Both the position numbers and the translations under genes were made by a program. Source: Ornithodoros turicata (Eukaryota; Arthropoda; Arachnida; Ixodida; Argasidae). From it: a stretch of DNA of 64,000 bases. How positions within the stretch are numbered: the first letter of the stretch is position 1; every line of letters begins with the position of its first letter. The DNA lies in the NCBI RefSeq assembly GCF_037126465.1, contig NC_088206.1:7787187-7851186 (forward strand), given 5' to 3'. The notes beneath the pieces are model-generated. The model was not told the origin of the DNA and ran no database searches. It saw only the letters and a list, made by a program, of their open reading frames with translations. This document shows positions 12,377-21,800 of this stretch, piece by piece.

Positions 12377-12709
12377 CCCAAGCAGCACAACATCTTGGCA
12401 TAATATTGGACCAATATTACCAGTATCGGTCCAGTATTGCACCAGTATTGGCAATATTGGTTCAATATTAGGCCGACATTGCCAATGTTGGACCAATATT
12501 GGGCCAGTATTGCCAGTATCGGTCCAGTAGTGGCGCCAATATTGGTCCAATATTACCAATATTGGGCCAGTATTGCCAGTGTTGGTTCAGTAATCAGTAT
12601 TGCCAATATCGGTCCAGTATTGGCAGCAATATTGGCAATACTGGTCAAATATTAGGCCGACATTGCCAATATTGAACCGATATTGGGCCAAGATGTTGTG
12701 CTGCTTGGG
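12377..12709. mobile_element. CCAATATTGG foldback element, copy 1
   Basis: The ends are perfect 23-bp inverted repeats starting CCCAAGCAGCACAACAT and closing with its complement. The 333-bp body is almost entirely CCAATATTGG-like decamers with variants such as GGCAATATTGG and CCAGTATTGCC. Each is near-palindromic, so it can fold at many positions. Related copies at 13692 and 35057. Confidence 0.8.
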
Positions 12710-13691
12710 AGCGAACGAATGCGGCTGAACATATAATTAGCCAATTCCATATCCTTTGAGGCAACGCATCGCGAGGCGGTGCCAATTAAAAATCGGCTAT
12801 TGCGTCGCACTGTTCTACAAGGCATATATCTCGCTTCATCAAGAAACACAGCGGTGAATGAACGAAGGACGCCCACGCGGAAGCGCACCGCCTTTTAAAT
12901 GCACATTGTGTTACAATACGAGGCGGGGGAGACGTTCGATTTGTGTAGCACAGCCTTTGCTGTAAAATTTCCGATCAGGGCGTGTCGTCTTTTTGTTCGT
13001 TTCTTCTTCCCGTCATGTGATTGCGATGCCCTTGACCCATTTCCGGGTGCGTCCACACACTCTCCCTCTTAGTTGTGGATCTCTCAAAACGGTGGACGGC
13101 ATGCAAATTAGCCCCTATTTGTACGCTTATAATTGAAAACGCAGATGCCACACGCGTCATCCCTTCTACGTTTTCATAGAATTTTTTTAGCACAACGCAT
13201 CTGTATTGTTCGAGTTTTGTTTCGTTTCCACGGACAACTGCGTTTGCTTACCAAGAGGTCGTTTACCTGTAACCACGTTTATTCACACACCAGCTGACAG
13301 TCGCTTTTATTTTCCGGCTTTTTACGCTCCACAGCTTTTCGGAAAACCTTTCTGTATTCGCTCGCGACGCGCAGAGCCGACGGACATGAACATTGTTTCC
13401 AGGTGCCGTTAAAGCGAATTAACTTCGAAACGGTTCATTGGGATCACTTTGAAGAGGGTTTCTAATAAATATTAATGCATATTATAAAGTGTTATTATAC
13501 GTTGCTAACTCTAACGAAAAATAGAAAAAAAAGAGTGATTTTATTCTTTTTGGAGACTGTACTCTGAGACAACTCAAGGGTTGCAATAACAGAGGCGTAT
13601 CTCCGCTAGCGTAGGCAAAATGGCAGCACATCGAGAGCAGGGCAACCGAGAGGGTGACGGATGCCAGGCAGACGGGAAAGCTGCCTCACAT
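12710..13691. other. No gene recognised
   Basis: Short frames only. Confidence 0.4.
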
Positions 13692-14077
13692 CCCAAGCAG
13701 CACATATTGGCCCAATATTGGCTGAATATTGGCAATATTGGCTGAATATTGGCAATATTGGCCTAGTATTCACTCCAAAAAACTGAAGTTCACCGCATAG
13801 CACACTCTGCGCCAACTATTGCCATGAACGATAGGGTTCGCTTCTGATTCGAAGAGAGAGGGGGCGTACGCCTTTTTATGTCAATTTGGATACATGATAA
13901 TTGACACAAAAAGGCGCACGCCTCTCTCTCTCTCCTCGAATCAGAAGCGGTAACCCCCATCATTCGTGGCAAGGGTTGGCGCAGAGCGTGCTATGCAGTG
14001 AAGTTCTGTTTTTAGAGTGTTGGACCAGTATTGCCGACATTTAGCCAATATTTGGCCTATATATTATGCTGCGTGGG
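13692..14077. mobile_element. CCAATATTGG foldback element, copy 2, split by a MITE
   Basis: CCCAAGCAGCAC followed by CCAATATTGG-like units to 13770. The body resumes at 14020 (GGACCAGTATTGCC) and ends ATGCTGCGTGGG. The interruption is the MITE at 13771-14019. Confidence 0.7.
13771..14019. mobile_element. MITE with CACTC..AAAAAACTGAAGTTC ends, nested
   Basis: The left arm, from CACTCC through ACTGAAGTTCACCGCATAGCAC, is inverted as GTGCTATGCAGTGAAGTTCTG through TAGAGTG. Inner arms GGCGTACGCC / GGCGCACGCC and the GATTCGAAGAGAGAG pair extend the fold to nearly the whole 249 bp. A second copy lies at 14376. Confidence 0.75.
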
Positions 14078-14375
14078 ATGTTTTGTTAACGCGAATATAT
14101 TACGTGTTTGCTTTGAAAATATTTAAATGTTCTCTAAGCGTACTTCGTCTTCGATTGGTGTTTTCGCAACATGTACAAGCACAGTGTACAAGCTACAGTT
14201 TGAAGAATACAGACGCACTACGTTGTGAGTCGGAGGCGTTATGCGCCCGCCAAAGCCAATCACAGACGTCTTTAGATTTGTGTACGGAGTTAACCTGTCT
14301 CGAAGTATAGATGCATTGCCACAAGCATTAGTCTCTTTCATGACTAAATGCACGGAAGTTTAGGGACTATTAGCA

Positions 14376-14613
14376 CACCGTTAAAACAGAACTTCGCCAC
14401 CTAGCACGCGCTCTCAGCCAACCACCATTTAGAATGATATCATTCTGTCTCCTGACTCGTTGAAAACAGGGGGAGGCGCCTATTTTGGACATGCATAATG
14501 TGTCCGAGATAAACGCCTCCTCCCATTTTCAACAAACCAGGAGACAGAATGATATCATTCGGAATGGTGGTAGGCTAGGAGCGTGCTATGTCATGAAGTT
14601 CTGTTTCTAACAC
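14376..14613. mobile_element. MITE of the same family, second copy
   Basis: The ends AACAGAACTTCGCCACCTAGCACG and CGTGCTATGTCATGAAGTTCTGTT are inverted. Inner arms AGAATGATATCATTCTGTCTCCTG and AGGAGGCG / CGCCTCCTCCC pair up. Internal sequence differs from the first copy. Confidence 0.7.
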
Positions 14614-15080
14614 CAACGAGCCCCCCAGCCCTTTGCACTCCCCGACGGACTCACGCACCCTCTACGCATCTCCACCCTTCATCCTCCATCCGTTTTTTTT
14701 TTTTTTTTTTTTGCTATAGTCGTGACGCTGCCTACTTCTGTGTGCCCCCCCCCCCCGCCTGTTTCTAACAGTGCAGTGCTGGGGAGTAGTTTTCAGGGTC
14801 AGGGGAATTAAAATGGGAAATTACTTGCGGTATTATAATGTCTTTTTTTTTTTTTTGCTGTATGAGCTCACACTTACCGCGTATCTTACAGCCGTGCACT
14901 CTTATCTTGTATTCTTACACACACGCTCTCCCTCTTACAGCTTTCTCACATTACTGAGCAGGAGTAACGTAGTAAAAGCTGTGGCAATGAAACAAGCTGA
15001 TGCAAGGACAAACACAACGCGTGAGGCCCCGTAACGCCTAATTAAATTAATGCCTAATTAAAGAGTGGCAATTGATGAAA
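14614..15080. other. No gene recognised
   Basis: T run near 14692-14712, 12-C run at 14745-14756, and a fragment resembling the oligo-A MITE ('gtcaggggaattaaaatggg') near 14799. Confidence 0.4.
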
Positions 15081-15157
15081 AGGCGTTACAGGCGGTGGGG
15101 CTCGACCCCACTCCTATCGATTTCTGGTCAGAGCTGCTACTCATCATGCTATCTTAC
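15080..15157 (-). mobile_element. tRNA-like SINE head fragment
   Basis: On the minus strand GGGGTCGAGCCCC resembles a Pol III B box, with a degenerate A-box region (ATGATGAGTAGCAGC) upstream. Not foldable as a complete tRNA. A 22-C run abuts it at 15157-15178. Confidence 0.3.
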
Positions 15158-15180
15158 CCCCCCCCCCCCCCCCCCCCCAA

Positions 15181-16759
15181 GCAACGCTAAGAAGCAGGGT
15201 GACGCACAATCACCAGCGCATGTAACATTGTAGTAACTGAGACAACGAAGCTGGAAATGAAGCTCGAGTAACTATAGTCTGACTGAGCTAATTTCCTCCG
15301 GTTGCTTCCTCCCAGAAGGTCAGTGTCAATATCCTCGCGTATCTTTCTGTATATGGTTCAATATCTCTGGCATGCCTCTAGTAGATTCAGCATCTCTGCA
15401 AGAATGTATATTCTGGTTATGCAGAGGAAGATATGTAAAATTCCTCGTTTTATCGAACGTTATCCTCTACTTTGTTAGGAAGAGCCGGTGAAAGCCTTCA
15501 CGCAAACTAGATTGTGGATATGTTGCTAGCAGAATGTAGCGTATAACAGCACGCGTGCATACGTGTTCCGATAGGGAGCACCGCATAACTTTGTCTACTC
15601 TTGATAACGTACCAATACGCGCCTACTGGTGCTGTGCTAATAGTAATTTTAAAACCGAAGCGGATACCCGAAGTAAATGCGAACAGTATGGCTACGTAAC
15701 CGAATACATACATCTACGTGATATACGGATATTCTCACGAGGCAATAACTTTGTTTTATACCCTCTCTTCTGCGGGCTTTGGACTTAGGAGTGCAACTTC
15801 GTAACTATTCGAATAGATTCGATTCGAAATTCGAATATAGAATTCCATATATGTAACAAATGCATTAATTGTAATTTTTTAACGTCAAATATGTCGATAC
15901 TTTTCCACACTGTAAAACCATGTAACAACCACACTAGCTTGAAGTGTCTCTGGGAATGATTGCACCCCTTTTTTTTATAAGTTATCTGGTACTGCGACTG
16001 AGACACTTTTTAAAAGTGGCCAGAAGAGACTTCTCATTCATTCCTTATTTGGCCCCAGTAAAGTGACGAACGTCAGAAATCCACCGGTGTGCCCTTGTGT
16101 CCAGGTGATCGATGTGTTTCTTCCAGACCCACTTGGCTGTAGAGGATGAATAATTGCCTTCCAAATCTCGGTAAGCAAGACATACCGGACCGTAATCGCT
16201 ACGGATGAAACCACACATATGCGAGCATTCCACGTGCAAAATCGCATTAATGTTTCCCACGCTTCAACCTCGCACACTTTTCCCCATGGTGACCAACACT
16301 GCTTCTGTCAACAAACCTGGTTGTCACATTCGACAAACACTTCCGCGCATACCGCAGAACGAACCAACATATACTTGGCTCCTTTTGTGCTTCTAAACCG
16401 ACCGCGTTAAAACCACCACATTACTCAACTTCAAAATTAATCCACAAGCAGACGTCTTCTGCGCCAGTGCCCTGTTTACGTATTTTCTGCCAACTGTTCA
16501 AACACTTAGTGGCTTTTCAAAACACATTCCCTTTACCATTCCCCATCATTTTTTTATTTATTTTTTTTCCTTTGCCACTATGGAAATCGCGGGGTGGGTA
16601 GAGAGCTGACTTTCACTGTCCCCATTCCATCGATACATCGGTCGTCCTTATTTTGCGTCGAAGTTACCCCCAATGGCTGTCCCCAGCCAGGGGAAATCAT
16701 CCCACGCGCCGCAAACACCATGTGACAGAGGCGACCGGCGGACCGAATAAAGCGTGGGC
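15181..16759. other. No gene recognised
   Basis: Contains a small ATTCGAAT-type foldback at 15796-15832 and unassigned short frames on the minus strand at 16038-16277. Confidence 0.4.
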
Positions 16760-16775
16760 GGTAACCATGGCAACC
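16760..16775. promoter_or_regulatory. Near-perfect X-box (RFX site) GGTAACCATGGCAACC
   Basis: GTAACC-AT-GGCAAC matches the imperfect palindrome bound by RFX factors, which control ciliary genes in animals. It lies about 1 kb into the presumed first intron of the signal-peptide gene. Function is inferred from the motif only. Confidence 0.4.
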
Positions 16776-17764
16776 AACGGGACGCTTGTTATGACGGCGA
16801 AGGGACGATGTACCGTTTTCTACCAAGTTTTATTTTCGTCGTGGAAACTGAATTGGGTTAAGTCTGGTAATGGTACACAAACAGCGTATTCATGACAGTC
16901 CTGACTCCTGAATAGATATAAGTATTATTATTTTGCAACGTAGCATTGCTCCCTCGCAGGATTCTTCGTGAAAATATAGATTCTGGATTCGCCACGATAC
17001 ATTGATTTCATGCGATCGAACTAGGTTTTACGCTTTTACAAATGGGATACATCGGAAAGTACGTCTGCTGTTTGGTACGAAATATAGTGAATATTGTTCA
17101 GTATGAAAAACGAATTATCGTGTAGGTGATGATTCCGTTGTCTTCAGCTCGTTTATTACGATCAAATCCAATCATTACCATCGACGAATAATAAAATAAT
17201 ACCAAAAGTCGCATAAATTACTTAAAAATGAGTCGCTATTATTAACAACGTTCGTGTTCGAACATGTGACAGTTAACGTTGAAAAGCGATGTACAGTACG
17301 GGATTTCACCTTTCCCACTGCCAACTTTTTTTGTCTTTAGTCGAAGGTAAAATCAAAATAGAGTCAGGTCGTCTTTATCGTAGTGTAAGCGCTTTTAAAG
17401 TATAGTATTAATGTGTGGGAAACATTTTCGTTATTTCTTCCATGTCTTGCAAAAACACTGATTTCCCCCTACCACCATAACCCCGCGCAAGCAAACTGAC
17501 AATTCAAAATATGTTTCTGTCAACCGCAGAGTCCCCCCCCCCCCCCCCCCCCGGAAATTGAAAGCAATCTACCCCCATCTCCACGTCTTCATCTTCGCAT
17601 CAGCCGTCTTGTCCAGCAGTGCGAACATTCCTGCGTGCTTGGACGTCGCTCTAACGTGACTGACAACGTTACCGGCATCTCCACAAACGCGGAACAGCTT
17701 CCGTACGGAAACGTCAACACACCTCGAGCAGCGTACGTGCATATAGGAGAGAGATGGAACTCAC
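16776..17764. other. Presumed first intron of the signal-peptide gene
   Basis: AT-rich, with a 20-C run at 17533-17552; no further exon recognised. Confidence 0.35.
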
Positions 17765-17831
17765 CAAGCAGTCCGTTCAGTTGAAGACAGACGATGAGTA
17801 CTGTGACTAACGCTGCTAGGGTCCAATCCAT
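17765..17831 (-). CDS. Probable first coding exon of a secreted or membrane protein (signal peptide)
   Basis: The ATG at 17831 has a strong start context (A at -3, G at +4). It encodes MDWTLAALVTVLIVCLQLNG followed by LL. That is a short polar start, a long hydrophobic core and a small-residue end, as in a cleavable signal peptide. Reading stops being signal-like exactly where GTGAGT begins (CTTG|GTGAGT). The exon is 67 bases and ends in phase 1, the phase typical of introns that follow signal-peptide exons in animal extracellular proteins. The mature protein should lie at lower coordinates on the minus strand, but no convincing next exon was found down to 15 kb, so the first intron may be long. 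The 5' end of the CIB1-like gene's 3' UTR lies about 0.9 kb upstream in the same orientation. A chance hydrophobic frame remains possible. Confidence 0.5.
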
Positions 17832-18764
17832 AGTGTCGCGTCGGGTCCGTAAACCCTACATTCATGGTCGACTCTCACGTGAAAAATCCCCTTCACGTCA
17901 AGGGAACGACGCACGACGCCGTACGAGGCTGTCCATCCGTACGGCAGTTTTGATATGAGCCAAGCATGTTATGGAGAGTACGCCGTAGGATGGGCTCCAC
18001 GTTGGAGGAGGAGGAGCGGGGATGTTGTGTTTGAGGAGAGGGCAGGTGGGAGGGAAGGTGGTGCCACCTGGTGGAGAGGTTTGGATGTATGGTGGGTGAG
18101 GGAACGCTATGGAGGTGCCGTCTGTTGTGGAGGATGGGAGGTTGAGCTATGCTTTAGGTTTATAGCGTAAGAGGGCGCTGATGTAATGGTATGCTGCGTT
18201 TACATTGTGTTTCACATTCATTCGCGTTGTTTCTTGATGAGTGTGCGTGTTTGACGCACATGTTACGACAAAAAAAAAAAAGAAACAGTTATTACATATA
18301 CTTTGCCAAGGTTGACTCCTCTGGCAGGATGGCATTTACTTAGTCAGCAGTGAGTCGCTGCTTAGAAGCAGAACGTTATTATGCGAACAACCATAAGAAT
18401 GAGAATATATTCCAAAAGCCGGGAGAAAACATACTGAAAAACTTCCGTTTGCTCCGGCTGAACACAACAGCTTAAAAACAATATTTACAATGCATTGGTT
18501 GATAAATAGGCCAGTTGTACCTTCGGGCACAGTGTGTACTGACGATGCCGTCTGCATAGGTGGCGAAACGTCTATGGTCTTAATTGTTTTTAACCTGTTG
18601 TGTTAAGAAGGAATAAACGAAAGTGTTTCAGTATAACCATAAGAATGTAAATACCTAAAGACGATATACTGTCGGCTTCACTGCACCACATCAGAGCTGA
18701 AGGTGAAGCACGCTCTACAGGAGCTGTTCACTGTTGCGATTTTTCGTTAACAATACAAACATTA
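17832..18764. other. Space between the two minus-strand genes
   Basis: Contains the presumed 5' flank of the signal-peptide exon. TACGGCGT/ACGCCGTA-like repeats and GGAGG runs near 18005-18070; no element identified. Confidence 0.4.
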
Positions 18765-18770
18765 TTTATT
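18765..18770 (-). terminator. Poly(A) signal AATAAA for the CIB1-like gene
   Basis: AATAAA on the minus strand about 100 bases after the stop codon at 18871. Spacing is plausible for a short 3' UTR. Cleavage site not determined. Confidence 0.55.
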
Positions 18771-18870
18771 TACAGAACCGCAACAAAATAAAGTTATTGA
18801 TGCAGCCACGTTTAACGTGCCTTTTTTTTTCCTAGCCTGGTCCCGTGGAGTAAGAATGCTCAGTGTGACG

Positions 18871-18892
18871 TCACAACCGAATCCGGAAGGAG
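18871..18892 (-). CDS. CIB1: CIB1-like terminal coding exon 6 (22 bp)
   Basis: After acceptor CTTTTTTTCGCCAG, the base C completes Ser180, followed by SFRIRL and TGA. The resulting tail DFASSFRIRL matches the family's C-terminal signature closely, which is why this distant short exon was accepted. The stop codon is the first half of a perfect TGACGTCA. Confidence 0.9.
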
Positions 18893-21800
18893 CTGGCGAA
18901 AAAAAGAGAAACAGTATAAAGTTATAACCAGTGGGTATGTTCTCTTTTGCCGTTGAGAGATGTGGCCCACACTAAAAGCTATACTCAAAAGGCTGCTTAG
19001 ACTAGCTGCGCAGTTTGGTTCACGAGAAATTCGATACATTTGCTAGGTCACTTCTCAACCCAGGAATCTACGAAAAAGTATTGGTAGGGTTTCGCGTTTC
19101 CGGTTTTAACCGAAAAACACCGAATACGAATGAATGTTGGAGGAAAGATTTGGGGGATTATCGCTGCACACGTTAAACTTAACACACACAAAAAAAGGGG
19201 GCCTCCGCTTTCACGATTTACGGTAGCACCACTTCACTGTGGAGCAATGAAGTGTTTCTTTTGTGATGTCTCACAGGGGCTAATTTTGTATTAGTTTTTG
19301 CTTTGAAGGCTGCGCTGATACGCACAGTTTTGAGATTACGTTGCGATTTACATTCACCGATAACTGCAGGGAGAACCCTGTACACACCAGAAAAATCACA
19401 GAAAAACACAGATTTCACGAAAATAAATAAACGCCGAAAAACATACACCGAATCCGCCCTCATATAACAACCGAAAGCCCGGGACCCTACGTGTAGGACA
19501 TCCCATACAAAACAAGGACCGCTTGCTCGTACGAAAAAAATATGTGATACTGACCTGGCAAAGTCCGGATTCTTCAACATGCAGTGCTGAAACTCCAACA
19601 GAGACAGATCACCGCTTCGGTCCAGGTCGGCTTCGTTTAATATATTTTCAGTCAGCTTCCGAACGTCTCCAGGTGCTAGGCTGTGCTCTCCGGCAGACGT
19701 GAGACGATGTAGAACTTGCGTCAGGTCATCTTCACCAATCGTCCCATCTTCGTCAAAATCTATAGGAAATAGGGGAGGGCTTGTAATTAGGAATTTACGG
19801 CAATACGGAATGTGGTAATAATACGTAATACGGCAATACGGAAAATATATGCACGCACCGTAAACTTGGAAGGCGTATTCCAACTTTGCATCAACCGGTG
19901 CGTGGTCGCTTAATATCGAGAGCAAGTCCAGGAAGTCCTCGAAGGATAATCGGCCATCATGCGCCGAGCTAAATACAGCGAGGAGCCGGTCCTTGAAAGG
20001 ATTGTTCTGCATTTAAAACAATTTATAAGGATTGACTTCAATTTTATTTTACTCGAAAAATATGATAGATTGGTGAGACACGGCAATTCCGAACGGCTTG
20101 TGGGCTGTGCTCGGTAATCAGAAAGCGGGAATATCGCAATAATGAAAATGAACTGATAATAATAAGTAACTGAAAATGTACAAGAAACTACACATTCGAA
20201 AAACCTTATAGACTACACTACAGCCCGCACGAATAACAAACCGTGAAATAATGCAGCCAAATAACAAAGCTGACACTGAACGAAATACCGGGAAACCCAT
20301 AATAATAAGTTTTTTCTATTTTTATAAGCGTTGAACAAACATTCCTCGGGCAGCCTAAGCCCAAGGGTATAATATATAGGGCCTGGCAATGCTTACAACC
20401 TACACATGTGGACAGTGAACACAGCAGGAGCAGGCAAGCTAGCTGGTGTTGAATTGACGTTAACATTGCCTTGAGTTTGAGGGGAAACACAGGACAAACA
20501 CAGGACGAACACAGGACGAGATGAACAGATAGACTCACGAACCAGCAATGAATCTTTGCCATTGTCCTGTGTACCTTTGCCTTTACCTTTTGCCTTTGCC
20601 TTTTACCTTTGCCTTTTACCTTTGCCTTTACCTTTTGCCTTTTCCCTTTGTCTCGTCCTGTGTTTCCCCCTCAAACTCAAGGCAACGTTATCATCAATGT
20701 GAACAGTAATTCATGTTTTTACTAAGTCACGTAAGGAAAGTTGTTCGTCTGTTTTTCTGATGGTATAACGTTGTCTCTGTCGCACAGATGCATTCATTAC
20801 TTACGTTTTTAACCCTTTCTTGAAGAACAATGTGTGCTTTGTGCAACCAACCGCCATTAGGTAACTAGTATTAATGGAGATGCTATACTCACGCAGAATT
20901 CCGGCATCCTCTGAATGTACTCAATGGGAAGTCTGGCAGTCTTATCTTTGTCAATCACGCTGTACGATATAGCTTTAAATCGGTTGAATGCACTGCAATA
21001 TATCATATACTTCGTAAGTTGCAGAACGAAGTGTCAAACACACTGGACTGAGAAAGCTAGGAGTAATACTGTTTACCTTAAAATATGCGTGTATTTTCAT
21101 TGTAAACCACGATTTAGCATTGTCTGAGCGGTGAAATTTCCGAGGGCGTCAACGAGTGGGAGTCAAGGAAATGTTACCTTCAATTATTTAACAAGCACCT
21201 ATATGTAGTAAATACGGGCTGCAAAGCAGCACGAAAACTCCGGCTGTTTTTACAGTACGAGTATTAATTCCGCTAAAGTAATGTTCTTGCGGTCTGCCGC
21301 ATTATTGTAATTATAAGGGGTCTTTTTGGAACGAAGCAAGCCATCCGCAAAAATACATTCCAGTATTTATTTATTTATTTTTGTTTCTAGTATATGTGGT
21401 ACGCTATCGTATGTACTTGCTTCGGTGTACAGCGCAAGAGTATGTTAATTTCCTATAAAGGTAACACTTCAGTATATATATTTTCAACAGTAATGCGTCT
21501 TTACCGTACACTACTGACCGCTACTTGTAGCAGATACAGAAGTGTTTATCTACTCGTTTATTAAAGTTCACTTCTATTTTTACCTTTTCATCTTTACAGT
21601 TTTATTTCTCCTTTCATTCATTTCACTTCCTTTGTGGGAGTAGCAGAATTCGTCACGTGACGAATTCAATATCTTCTGTTTTCTTTTTTGTTTTTTTTCT
21701 ATAATCAAACTTAAACTCAAAAGTTCAGTTCGTCTACATCTGCCTTTCCTGTTCCGAATCTGGGAAGAGACATAACGTGCGAGTGTTTAGAAACGCAGTA

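Noticed and set aside
12377..12709. CRISPR-like regular array
   Set aside because: Units are overlapping near-palindromes without unique spacers, bounded by inverted ends, in a eukaryotic genome.
16045..16260. Minus frame with Cys residues and WVWKKHIDHLDTRAHRW, as a next exon of the signal-peptide gene
   Set aside because: No acceptor AG exists between the upstream in-frame stop and the coding-like part; phase cannot be matched.
19218..20012. 264-residue minus frame read as one gene
   Set aside because: It is CIB1 exons 4 and 5 joined by reading through intron 4 and into intron 5; splice signals give the correct protein.
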